Below are positions 36,110 to 47,769 of a DNA stretch of 64,000 bases, one piece after another. The DNA lies in assembly GCA_029783825.1 (NCBI GenBank), contig JAREIK010000343.1:930001-994000 (forward strand), in the 5' to 3' direction. The translations under genes were made by a program, and so were the position numbers. The first letter of the stretch is position 1, and every line of letters begins with the position of its first letter. This DNA comes from Sapria himalayana. Lineage: Eukaryota; Streptophyta; Magnoliopsida; Malpighiales; Rafflesiaceae. The notes beneath the pieces were generated by a model, which did not search any database, had not been told where the DNA came from, and saw nothing but the letters and a program-made list of their open reading frames with translations.

Positions 36110-36600
36110 GCTAATCATTTCTTCTCCTCCTCATAGTAATCGTGCTATCGTCCTCTCGCTGCCGTCAACTGCTGATACCCCCACGCTGGGAGGCCTCTGC
36201 GCGTGCGTGGTGGATATGTTCGCTAGAAACACATCTTCATCACCGCGCACAGTTTAATATGTTACTGTGCTTATATTCATGATTGGAGCTGCAGTCACTG
36301 GGCAGCAGAAGATACACCAGCAAGCCTGGCAGCTGTGATCCCACAGGTGTTGGGCTCTGGAGGTAGCAGGAGCATTTTCTGCCCCCTGCTGCTGCTGCTG
36401 GACCGGTCGCCATCTTGGGGAGTCCCCGACCTGGTTCTGATAAGCCACACAATTTGCTATCGTGTGCTGCCTGCTGCTTCGGTTGATGGGCATGCAACTC
36501 TTCCTCAAAAGAAGAGTATTCCAAGGAGATATTTGAGCTTATCAGTGGAGGTGCAGAGCATGTGAGAGCAAGCAGCCTTGCTGATGCCCCCTGCAACACA
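36110..36600. other. GC-rich island of unknown origin
   Basis: An abrupt rise in GC and CpG with (GCT)n at about 36389-36402. Frames run on both strands: plus 36335-36565 and minus 36240-36599, the latter opening with MLQGASARLLAL. None matches a family I know, and none has consistent splice signals. It could be a captured or decayed gene fragment, or the body of an unrecognised element. Confidence 0.3.
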
Positions 36601-37199
36601 ATGTTTCTTGTTCTTATTTTCTTCTCTAATTTGTGTCCGTGATTATGCTTGTTCTGCTGTTATTTTCTCTAATTTGGCCAGGCGAAGATATTTTATTTTG
36701 TTTTTTTCAAATTTTTATCATTATCCTTCATAAGTCAGCCATGAGATAATGCTTTTTCTAGTTTCCTATTTTACTGTTTTTTATGCCTAAATAGGCTGGG
36801 AGAGAAGGTGCATGCATAAATCATCTGTTATTTTGTCATCTTATTTTCTTTGAAGTTACCGGAATCCAACAAAACGAAGGTGTCTGCATCGAATTTACAA
36901 CTTTTTTCTCGCCTCTTCCTTTAATCCAACGGCAAGGCATGTATACATTTCTCGCCTCTTACTTGATTTCTTTCAACTTTGTGGTTTGTGAATGTTAGAT
37001 TGTCCATTAGTTTAGGTTATGAAGATTTAAGTTTATGTTTCAATGTATATGCGCATATATAGAAGTATATATAAATACACCCATACATACTTCTCTACAT
37101 TTGTAATTTCATATATATATATATATATATATATAAATGGTGATATCTAGTATATTTTGCTCTTTCTCTAAGGAACAACTTATATGAGTTTATTTTACT

Positions 37200-37570
37200 C
37201 AGAGGAATCAAATTAGCAATTGCTTAGATATACAAAAACAAGATATCTTTCAAACCCAGATAAGGTCAGATCACAACCAGGGTATGTGTTTGATTATGAT
37301 AGAGCTATCTTTTCATGGTGGCCATATCATTAAAAATTATAGAAATTTATAAAGCAAGTCGCGAGTGCATGTGACTGAGATCAATGATTCAATATATCCA
37401 AGAATCATGTACTTCAGAACAAAAGTGAAATTGATGTTCACAAAATATGATCGAGTGATAATCTAGCAGGCTTATTTACAAAGTCATTGTCAACCTCAAC
37501 ATACAAGAAGCTAATAAATAAGATTGGAATGCACCAACTTAAAGATATCGATGGAGGGGCTTAGTCTATT
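37200..37570 (+). pseudogene. Ty1/copia RNase H C-terminal fragment (degenerate)
   Basis: Plus-strand frames read KASRECM then LRSMIQYIQESC, followed by AGLFTKSLSTSTYKKLINKIGM and then HQLKDI, with stops and shifts between. These are the last RNase H blocks of one plant copia lineage (EASRECVWLRS, then DNLADLFTKALPTSTFxKL). A GGAGGGGC purine stretch at about 37553-37560 follows directly, as a polypurine tract would. No LTR is evident after it. Confidence 0.7.
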
Positions 37571-37599
37571 TTTCATTCTTTTTTAGTATCTATTATATC

Positions 37600-37716
37600 A
37601 TTCATTTTCTCTTTAGATTTTTTTTTATTTTTTTTATTTTTTTTTATTTTTTTTAATTTTTTTTATTTTTTTTTATTTTTTTTATTTTTTTTTTATTTTT
37701 TTTATTTTTTTTTATT

Positions 37717-37748
<32 letters not shown>

Positions 37749-37814
37749 TTTTTTTTATTTTTTTTATTTTTTTTATTTTTTTTATTTTTTTTATTTTTTT
37801 TATTTTTTTTATTT

Positions 37815-37846
<32 letters not shown>

Positions 37847-38004
37847 TTTTTTTATTTTTTTATTTTTTTATTTTTTTATTTTTTTATTTTTTTATTTTTT
37901 TTATTTTTTTATTTTTTTTTATTTTTTTATTATTTTTTATTATTTTTATTATTTTTATTATTTATTTTATTTTTTATTTATTTTTATTCATTTTCTCTTT
38001 AGAT
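37600..38004 (-). repeat. (T6-10 A)n array bounded by 19-bp direct repeats
   Basis: About 367 bp of T-runs separated by single A bases (37619-37985), grading to shorter T-runs at the right end. The same 19-mer ATTCATTTTCTCTTTAGAT stands on both sides (37600-37618 and 37986-38004). On the minus strand this is an A-rich tail between target-site-like repeats, as a severely 5'-truncated LINE or other poly(A) retroposon would leave. Slippage growth of a shorter tract is the alternative. Confidence 0.85.
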
Positions 38005-38507
38005 ATACAATTATACATAAATAGAACTACATAATTTCTTTTAGCTCAGTTATTTCATAACTAAGCAAATAGCATACTTCTAATACAAGGTGAATCTTCG
38101 CCATGGGTGCAAAAAGTTGCATTTATATAAGTTCAATTTTTAGAAACATAGAGTTGACACAAGGGTTCTATTTATTATTGATACATGTATTTGTCTTTGA
38201 ATTTAGCCTACTCCTAAGTCTTGTTTCCTCTTTTGGGTTGTTCTTGGAATCCTTGTGAGAATCAACATTTATCAAGAATGTTGTGATTGGTCTTCCTTGT
38301 GATTCTTTCTTGGAGAGGGTTCCATGATATCACCATGGGAGATGTGGTAACCAATGAGTCCTAATGGGCGCTTAGCCACCAAAAGATGATTGGAACTTTT
38401 TCAATCAATTTTTACCAAGATGATATGGATGACACAGTTTCCCCTAAGGCATGGACTTTTATTACCATTGAAATTTTTTTTTCACCCTCCCCCCAATCTC
38501 TCCTTAC

Positions 38508-38640
38508 CAACCACAGAGTAGATACATATGATAAACTTTCACACTATTCAATCATCTCAGTAGTGATCGTGATCAATCACATTTAATTTTAGAGTTCTTA
38601 TGAGATTCATTGCATCAGTGATGATGTAAACGCATCTGCT
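38508..38640 (+). repeat. Direct repeat, right copy (about 130 bp)
   Basis: Partner of 35608-35745, same strand and motif order, with shared ATGATTTAAAC/ATGATGTAAACGCATCT end. Diverged by many substitutions. Confidence 0.65.
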
Positions 38641-38820
38641 TTCTATTACCATTGATTGGATAGATTTAAATGATTAGTAAATGCATTAAATTTGATAGAA
38701 AAGTGCTCGTAGGCATGTTTGACAATTTTCTAGAACAATTTCAAGAAGAGGTCAAGAAATTAGTGATAACTATTTCCATTAAGTATTTTCAATTAAAGGT
38801 TCATAAATTATTCTTCATAT

Positions 38821-39381
38821 TGATTTTTGGGTAATTTTGCTTACAAGGTTTGTAATTTTACAGATTCGGAAGAAGAAGAAGAAGAAAAACAGCAAATGAT
38901 ATATCCACAACCACAGTATATCAAACTACAGCAGAAACACGAAAATAATGTGGTTCATCAGCCGTTCAACACGACTAGCTACATCCACCAGAAAATACTT
39001 ATGTGCTTACAGATTATAACTAAAAAAATGTTCTTACAGTTTTTGAGCAGCAATCGCAAAGAAAATTTTGCAGAGAAGAGAGACGAAAATGAACAATCTC
39101 ATAGAAAAATGACATCAAACAAAAACAAAACAAAAATAAATATTTATATTAATAGTTTCTTGGTATTCAATAATGGAGCGGGTCGGATCACTTGGATGAA
39201 TCAGGTTGTGTTCCAAAATTCTCTCCGGCCCACTGATCGGGCAGTAAGACCCACGTTATTGTGCTATTGCTGCATTCCCAATCTCTCAATATTTTCTTTC
39301 CTGCACAAATATTAAAAATATTAAAACAGAAAATATTTTTGGTTAAATAAAATAGTTTATCAAAACAAGCTATATTCATCA
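38821..39381 (+). repeat. LTR-like dispersed repeat, copy 1 (561 bp)
   Basis: Collinear with 47770-48353 over its whole length. Shared segments include GAAGAAGAAGAA..., ATATATCCACAA, AATAACGTGGTTCA, GACTAGCTA, GCGGGTCGGAT.ACTTGGATG, CGGCCCACTGA.CGGGCAG and CTCAATATTTTCTTTC. It begins TGAT and ends ATCA. No primer-binding site, polypurine tract or target duplication flanks it, so it may be a solo LTR or a non-LTR repeat. The 162-codon frame from 38827 is not conserved in the other copy. Confidence 0.65.
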
Positions 39382-40051
39382 TTAATTTTCATTGATTCAG
39401 TTTCTACATACTCATAACAAGCTTTTGGGGTACATTTTGAGCAAAATGAGCACATATTCCTTAAAGCGTTGATTGTTAAATATTGCAATGTAGGATTTTC
39501 AAAGATGGAGGGATGAGATGGGTTGAATAAGCAAGTAGTTGACACGTGGAAGGATACCAACCATTGGTGCTTCAAGCCTAGACAACTGATAATGGCACTT
39601 GCCATAGATTAATCATGTCATGCTTTGTATGCCATATAAGGATAAGGTTAATAGTGCGAGTAATAAACAACCATGACTTCCATTATTGTTTCTAATCAAA
39701 ACTTATTATGTTGATCCAACTTTTCATTTTTTTCCTAGATGATCAATTCCACAACTATGTTATTTACTCCCACTATAAGCCTAGACAACTTTTCATTTTT
39801 TAAATGATAAAATTAAGGGAAGTTATGTAAACATATATTATTTAGAAAATAATTTAAAAAAGTAACCCGAATTTTTTGGTTTGGGATTTTTTGCACCAAA
39901 CCCTTAAGTAATTGTGTTTTTGGTTTACTTAAAACTTCATTCCCCAAAATACCCCTATATAGTCCAATTCACCATGCCATGTTATAAAAAATAAAAAAAA
40001 ATAACACAAACTTGTATACGTGAATATATATATACACATTCACAACTCACA

Positions 40052-40090
<39 letters not shown>

Positions 40091-41085
40091 CTATCTTTGA
40101 TTCTCAAAAACTCTTAAGTCAAATATTAAATATATAAATTATAAATTTATCCAAATTCTTTACTAAATGGTGATGGAATCCAAGAACAAGGAAACAACAA
40201 AAGTGTGTAAGTATTTAAATTCTCTACATTTTTTTTTTTTTGTAGTGAAATTAATTAATATTGGATCTAAAGAAAATAAAATTAACAATGTGAAAGTAGT
40301 GTGATGACATCCACTTAGGTTTCATTTTCTTTGAACATTGTCTTTTGCGTCTGCTCATATTAATAACATTATGAATGTTAGTGATTTTAAATAAAATATA
40401 ATTAATATTTTAGATAAGTTTGAACTAAATAATGATAACCCAACCCATATGTCCAATATTAAAGTGGTATGCTACATGCTAAAAAAACCTAAGCTTAATA
40501 GACAAACTTGTAGAGTAATGGATCCACTTTTATTTAATTAAAAAGAAAAATACCAGATCAGTGGAACAAAGTTCTTCCTAAATCCTAATATAGATACTAT
40601 AATACTATATAGTTACAAAACTGGTAGTTAGATAGGATACCTAATGAGACACGCTAAATAATATACCAACAAATCTAATGCATTAAAACTTAGGCAAACC
40701 TAGCTTGGCCACGTCATCATTGAATTTAGTTTACTTCAATTTAGTGACCCTTATATTTACAACTGTGAGTTTGTAAAAGCCTATATTATCTGCAAAATAA
40801 TATTGATTGCTAGTATGAGTCCCCTACTAGTATATTATCTGCAAAATTATTTAGTTTACTTACTTATATTAAAAAAGAAATTAAATTTGATAAAAATTTA
40901 ATAATTCAAGATCATACAAAATATTATAGAGTGATATGAGTGAAGTCTAATCTATGGGCAACTAAAGATGATATGTATTTTTCAAGTATTATTCTCCTCT
41001 ATGTTGATTCAAATTAGGAACTAACCAAAAAAATATTAGCATTATGTCAAATAATACATCCGACTTTGTTATACATGATTTATAT
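39382..41085. other. AT-rich intergenic DNA with a (CA)n microsatellite
   Basis: A (CA)n run lies at 40055-40089. No coding match, and no ends of elements were found. The 81-codon minus frame at 39360-39605 is not recognised. Confidence 0.55.
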
Positions 41086-41095
41086 GATGAGTATC

Positions 41096-41961
41096 AAGGA
41101 AGCACGGACACTGCTCCTTACAGGCGTGTCCACGTGTCCGACACCTGGACATGTGGACACGACACAGATATGTGTCCGATAAGCCATGTGGTGTATCATT
41201 GATCAATCCATATCTGATATGTCACGTGGCGTATCGGACGATTGCGTCGACTACCGTATCCATGCCGAGAGTGACTGACATCCGTCGACGTCCAGTGGCC
41301 AAAGTCGCCACATGGGCGACATTTGCAACTCGACGTAGGCGGCGGGCGCGATATGTGGGGAGGCAGGGGGCGGGTGCGATTTGAGGGGGGAGGCAGGGGT
41401 GGGGGCGATTTAAGGGGGATGGCAGGGGGCGGGCGTGATTTGAGGGGGATGGCGGGGGTGGGCGCAATTTGAGGGGCGAGGCAGGGAGCGGGCGCTATCT
41501 GTGGGGATGTAGGGCAAGCACAATTCTGTGGGGATGCAGGGCGAGATTCTGGGGGGGGGGGGGCATGATTTTTATAAAATAAAATAAAATATTTTTATTT
41601 TATCAAATAAAAAAATATAAAATAAAATACAATATTTATTTTATAATATAAAATAATTATAAATATTATTATATAATATAAAATATTATTTTATAAGATA
41701 ATTATAAATATTATCTAATAAAATAAAATACAATATTTATTTTATAAAATACAATATTTATTTTATTAAATAAAATATTTTAATTTATTTTATTTTATTT
41801 TATAAAATATCTAATATTTATAAAGAAAATAATTTTTGTTTTTATTTTTTTTTTTTTTATCATATCGTATCCTAGCCGTATTTGTATCTTAATTTTTTAG
41901 AATTTGTCGTGTCGCCGTATCATGCCGTGTCGTATCCTCATGTCCGTGTCCGTGCTTCTTA
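41096..41961. mobile_element. Mutator-like non-autonomous element, copy 3 (866 bp), inverted relative to copy 2
   Basis: An exact 10-bp duplication GATGAGTATC (41086-41095 and 41962-41971) flanks it. The ends are AAGGAAGCACGGACAC and, read inward, TAAGAAGCACGGACACGG. The order is that of 28957-29746 on the opposite strand: GTGTCCGAC words, a CGTCGACGTCC-type stretch, a G-rich minisatellite (about 41340-41500, five or six units containing GATTTGAGGGGG), a G homopolymer (about 41552-41562), a long A/T-only stretch, then GATACGG/CGTATCC words. No protein is encoded. Confidence 0.88.
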
Positions 41962-42289
41962 GATGAGTATCTTTATTGAATATGAAATACAAAATAAAAT
42001 ACATAGCATCTAATTTGATATTGACACAAATATTAGTGTCGTAATGAGTTTATTCATAAAAAAAATCATATGAGAGAATCCCATATATGAGATATTTCAG
42101 GTTAGATGTATATATTATATCATAAACTTAATAATATAAATTGACTTAAAATTAGTTTTATACTCATTAGAATGAATTTTAGATTCAATAAGATTTATTA
42201 ATATCTTGTAAACTATGATAATTTTATAGTTTATGTAAGTCAATAGACCTAAAAAAATCCAACATAATATTAAACATGCCGTCGTGCCA

Positions 42290-43359
42290 GCTGTTATGAA
42301 CCTGTGCTGGGTTGTGCATGGACATGCCAGTTATGGCCCATCCGGGCTGGGTAGGAGGTCGGGGTTTACCCTTTAGGCTAGGTTCGGGCGTAGTCAGGGT
42401 CATTTTGAAAATTTTTAATGATTTTAATTTAGAATATTAAAATAATTATAAAATTTTAATTTTAATTATTTAATACTTTATTACTTAATTTGTTAATAGT
42501 TAATTATTAAATTAAAATAATTAATTAATTTTTAAATTTTTATTTTATTAAATTAAATAAAACATTATGTTGAGTATAATAAACAACTACAATTTTAAAT
42601 ATAATAGTATTTGAATTAATAAACCTTAAATATTAATACAAACTAATGTAAATCACAAAAAATTAATATCCAAAAATCAAGCCTTAAACTCAAAGAAAAA
42701 TAACCTAAAAAAAACAAAGATAATGTAAATTCAAAAAAGAAAATGAAAAATATCATCAGCAGACAGCATTGCAGCATATGATGAATAATGATATAAGATA
42801 AATATCAGTGTCTCAATTCGTCAATCATCATCAATCGTCAAATCTAAATAGTTATCAATATCAATATCACAAGTATTATCATAATTACTAACTCATCTGC
42901 TTTTGTTGCAGTCCCAACATGATCCTTGATACTTAAGCTTAAATCATCTTAATCATTCATGCATAATAATGCCTCAACAATATCTGACGATAATCTAGAT
43001 CTCCTATTTGAATTCACATTCACAGCAACAGAAAACACAGACTCCAATACTATGCTCGACACCTGAGGAGTCACTAGATCCCATGCTCTTGGGCTTTAGT
43101 CCCGATGGAATTTCGGATCCGTTGGGCTAGGGGTCAGGCGATAGGGCATCAGGCTTCGGGGTCGGGGCACAGTTCGGTTCGTGCCGAAATTGCCTGCCCA
43201 CGGGCCCTCGTAACGGGTCATGCCTGTCTTGGCATGTGGCTTGGTTGACCCAGGCATGGCCTGGCACGTGCATGGGCATGGGTATGTATTATGCTGTGCC
43301 AGGCCAGGCACGACTGAGTCGGGCCGAGCCCAGGCCGCCCGACCTGTTTGACACCTCTA
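42290..43359 (-). mobile_element. hAT deletion derivative with GC-rich ends and residual transposase
   Basis: The right end TTGACACCTCTA (43348-43359) is the family terminus. GC-rich subterminal blocks lie at 43090-43347 and 42290-42410. Between them are an AT-rich non-coding part and a minus-strand fragment of the hAT dimerisation domain. The left inverted repeat is not recognisable, and the flank AGCAAAAT (43360-43367) has no clear partner, so the left limit is approximate. This copy links the GC-rich MITEs to a hAT transposase source. Confidence 0.7.
42940..43090 (-). pseudogene. hAT C-terminal dimerisation domain fragment
   Basis: The minus strand reads TPQVSSIVLESVFSV, then NRRSRLSSDIVEALLCMND. 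This fits the hAT C-terminal dimer motif (P.S...SE..FS......... R..L.......AL......W). The usual TrpLeu after the final Asp is replaced by a stop. Nothing of the catalytic core or the BED finger is present. Confidence 0.72.
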
Positions 43360-43439
43360 AGCAAAATTGATGAAGTAACAATAAATGAATACGATTAATA
43401 TGTAAGATTTACATATTTAATAATTTTAAAGATTTTTTA

Positions 43440-43930
43440 TGATACAATGAATTCTTGTTTATTTGTATATATTCTTTTTTTTTGCATTACACTTAGGTAC
43501 ATATGTAATACTAATAATATGCTTAAATAATATAGATAATACTCATTTTTGTCATATTATTATTGAGATAAAAAAATATTTAAAATAATAAATCAATAAT
43601 TCCTCTATTTTATTGCTTAGTTGTATGTATAGATCATACATTTAAAGTTGAATGAGTCAAAAATATTATAACCTTAATATGTAATTGTTATATGATGAAG
43701 AATTACAACCAATTGGTATGAGCTATTAAAATACTTAGATATTCATAACTATTCATTATTATCCCCAACTAATATAAAATTTTTTAATATATCGAGGTGA
43801 AGGAAATCATACAAATTCATATTTTATATGTTGTTTTAAAATGATACATGATCTACCAACCCTTCTGATGCCTACGATAATATTAGTATATTTTTTTTAT
43901 TGACGTGAATGTAATAACATATATGAGGAT
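43440..43930. repeat. Dispersed AT-rich repeat, copy 2 (partner at 27600-28200)
   Basis: Shares a TTGCTTAGTTG block, GATCATA..TTTAAA.TTGAA, a TTAAAATACTTAGATAT block and TTTTAAAATGATACATGATCTACC with copy 1. It starts some 80 bp to the right of the hAT derivative. Confidence 0.55.
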
Positions 43931-46480
43931 AAATCTGGAACCATATATTATAAAAATATTGACATGCTTAACATATTTTCCAAAATCGACCCTAGAGTGG
44001 GAGAGTTCGAGAGTTACGCCCCCAACTCTAAGGTAACTTTTCCCATGCATCCATAAGTTTTAGTTAATGGAATTCCTAGGGAGTGGAAATCTACCCTAGA
44101 GAGGGGCAAATATGGAAAGAAGATATTTTCAAATCTTCCTTAGAGAGGGACAAATATTAAACTCATAGAGTGTACAAAAATCATCCATAAGTTTTTGTTA
44201 ATACACTTTGTAGTTTGCTTGGTGCATGGAAAGAAGACATTTTCAAAATTTCTCTCTTTGCGCTTTTATACTTAGGAATATTTTTGTATTACTTTAAGTA
44301 GAAATTCATGTATTTTGGAAGAAAGCTACTATATTGATCTTCATCTCTTAAGTTTGAGGTTTTGATTCTAGAAAGTGGTCATAACTTTGAAATATATTCA
44401 AATCTTTCTATAATACAATATCCCTGACTTAATGTTAATATCCCTGTAATACAAAGCCATGATATTGAGAATGACTGTAACTTCAGCACTTGTCTCTCTC
44501 ATTCATCATACAACCATAGTGCTGGGAATGACCACATTATTGAGAATGATCTCTCATGTACATAATATGATTGTGGTGCTGTGAGTCGCGGTGACTTTGG
44601 TGTTAGTTTCTCTTAATCATCATATAGACATGATACTATATATTATATAGTATCATATGATGATAATGGAAATTGTCTCTTGTATGTATCATATGGTCGT
44701 TGTATTAGGAATGTTTGTGCCATAAAGAATGATTTTTCTTATGTCTCAAATGATAACAATACTGGGATTTATCATAATGCCGACCTTGATTTCTCTAATA
44801 TATTATATAGCCACGTAGCACGAAAATAATAGTCATGACCATAAGGGATAGTCGTACTCGAGTAAATGTCTTTTATAATATTTTTTTATCCAAAAGTCAC
44901 GGCACTAAATCATTATCATGACTTTGACTTTATTAATTTTGACTTTATAATTTTGATTTTATAATTTTTGTAGTTCAAAAATCATGGCTTAGTAAAAAGG
45001 TCACAACTCTGAATTAAGATAATAAAGCCTTGTTAAAAATAATATCTCAACACTAGGAAATATTTAGGATTTTTAGCACCAATAGGGTACTTTATATTTT
45101 ATTACTAAATTAATATCATAATTATTTAATTTTTATATGATAAGTATAAATATGATTCTGTGATAATATCATAATACCAAAGAATATATTATACATTGAA
45201 TGATCATGCTAATATAATGGTAGATTTGTGACATACAAGGATTATCATGACTAATTAGGTAGAATTTCAGTCAATAATGGATCTCGAAACTATCTATATT
45301 TCATAATCTACCAATTAGCCAAAATCTCTAAAAACCTATCGATTTTATGACTATTCATTAAAATCAACAAAAACTCTAAGGTCATGTAATCGATCCATTT
45401 ATATCTCATTTTTGTGCTTACATATTATCTAAAAACACTAATATACTCAAGAATATATGATAATAAAAGTACCAAACATTGGCCCATCATGATGGCCCGA
45501 CTCGAGTAATAAAAACTGACATGCCAACCTAATATGACCCATTTTTCACATATATATGTAGCTCATATTCCAAGATCACTTTCATAAATGGTAGCTAGTT
45601 TACTAATACTTGAAAACTGCTCACATGTGAAACCATAGAAGCTCAATCTTGATATTTCAAGTTAACCAGATGTCGAACTAACATCATCTTATTCATGAAT
45701 GTATTTGTCTCATACAATGATGAGATCTTTTTTTCATATAACATCCATTATTATAATAATAGAAATATGATGAAAGATACTTAACTTGATCAACAACAAA
45801 ACCATGACAGAGGCCTTATAATGTAGTTTTATCTAATCATTTGTACTTAGTCTAGGTTTGGTTCGCTGACAAATTGGTCAAATAGATCTCTAACAATAAA
45901 ATTAATGGCATTTTTGTTTTCAAGATTAGTTGATTGGATGATTCTAATTTAAACACCATGACTGTGTTGTTTTCTTGTATCCTTAAGTTCTAACAATCAA
46001 TCTTTGTCCTAGTAAAAATTGTGATTGCCAGAAATTAATTAACACCCCTAGTACCACAAATTATCGATCCCTTGACATGCCACTTTTTGCTGGAGTCTTT
46101 CCTATGAATAATATTGTTGTTGGAGCAAAAAATAAAAAAATAAAAAAATATAGGGAGAATTATGTTTTTATACATCAAAATAGAATACAATTATGTTATA
46201 ATCATTAATTTGTTTAAACTAGTTGCGCACAAAATAAAAAAGTGTCGGTTCACCATAAAATATTTTCTCAAATTCACACTTGCCCCGTCGCATCACAATT
46301 AAAAATTCCCCATGTTAGTTATCTTGTGTGTTGGGCAGGAATACTAACTAGATCTAACTTACCTTCTCCTCTCTCCTTGACATATTGCTTCACCGTATTC
46401 TAAAACATTTTCCTTTGCTTCCCATTCATCTCCTTACCTCTCATCTCCAAAGCGTATTCTAAAACACAAACACAACCTAC
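43931..46480. other. Intergenic DNA with a degenerate motif region, no gene recognised
   Basis: At about 44050-44160, CCTAGAGAGGGGCAAAT and CTTAGAGAGGGACAAAT form a short direct repeat about 57 bp apart. At 44380-44960, GACCACATTATTGAGAATGA, GTGCTGGGAATGA and GTCATGACC-like motifs recur at roughly 55-65 bp, resembling the arrays at 6560 and 48690. The rest shows no coding match. Confidence 0.4.
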
Positions 46481-46554
46481 ACCCATTCATTGCTTTTCTT
46501 CTCATCTCCCAATTTGTCACAACCTCGTAAAAATCATAGAAACTCTAACATGCA

Positions 46555-46775
46555 AATATATATATATTTACACACACACACACACACACACACTTGTATG
46601 CTATTTTATATATATATATATATTTATTTATTTATAAATGTATGTATGTATATGTTTTCTTTCAATATAAATACACACACACACACACATAGTAGTATAT
46701 ATGCATTTGTGTTGTGTGTGTGTGTGTGTGTACTTACATACTACAATAGATTTATAAATTTATGTATGTATATAT

Positions 46776-46813
<38 letters not shown>

Positions 46814-47512
46814 TTCTCTCTCAGATATATATAGATGTATATGTGTGTGTGTGTGTGTTATCTATCCTTGCACACACACACACACACACACGACAATATG
46901 TATATATGTATGTCAATATATATTTATAAGAATAGATATATAAATTTATGTATGTATATGTTATTTGTGTATATATGTGTGTTTTTTTAGAAATACATAC
47001 TTATGCAGAGTAACTAACTTTAAACACACTCTCTCAATTTCTATCTATTTATCTATATTTCTACACATCTCTCTTGTTCATTCTCTATCTCTCATTCTCT
47101 ATCTCTCTCTCTTTCTCTCTATCTTGCTCATTCTCTCTCTCCCTCCCCCCTCTATATACCTCCTCTTCTTTCATGCTCTACACGCAAACACACACATTAG
47201 CAAACAATTTTTCATCCCCCCCCCCAAACCAACCCATATTATCCCTTAGCTCATGTATGAGTCTTGGGACCATGAGATTAGAGCATTTAAGGCCCCTTAT
47301 TCAAACACAATCATAATGTATGAATGACACCCTTGTTTGTTTATCCAACATTCCTAAGGATCGAGCTTGTAACACCAAGGGTGAGCATTCAATATTTTTG
47401 CCAACCATACTATCATACTATTATCTATACTAGCTAGTGTATTATATATATAACATCAAAAATATTAACAACCAATATATCTTTATGTATATATATCATC
47501 GAATATATATCA

Positions 47513-47560
<48 letters not shown>

Positions 47561-47660
47561 CTCTCTTTCTCTATCACAATATATGTGTATATATATATAT
47601 ATATATCACAATATATGTATATCATTATGTCTATGTATACACACACATTACTATTATATG
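46555..47660. repeat. Dense microsatellite region (TA, CA, GT, CT)
   Basis: More than ten simple-repeat runs lie in 1.1 kb: (CA)n near 46571-46592, 46671-46690 and 46870-46891; (GT)n near 46714-46731 and 46842-46859; (TA)n near 46608-46623, 46780-46811, 47517-47557 and 47590-47607; and a CT-rich tract near 47010-47150. Apparent ORFs on both strands are translations of these runs. Confidence 0.92.
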
Positions 47661-47769
47661 TACATACCTATAAAAATATTTCTGAAAATGTTTTATAATG
47701 TACATAGCATATATATTATGTATATACATACCCAATATATATAATGTGTATATACAATGTGTATATATA

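Noticed and set aside
38827..39315. 162-codon ORF, possibly a small gene
   Set aside because: It coincides with an LTR-like repeat. The collinear copy at 47770-48353 does not keep the frame.
42290..42410. Left inverted repeat of the hAT derivative
   Set aside because: Nothing close to TAGAGGTGTCAA, and no partner of the right flank AGCAAAAT was found, so the left border was left approximate.
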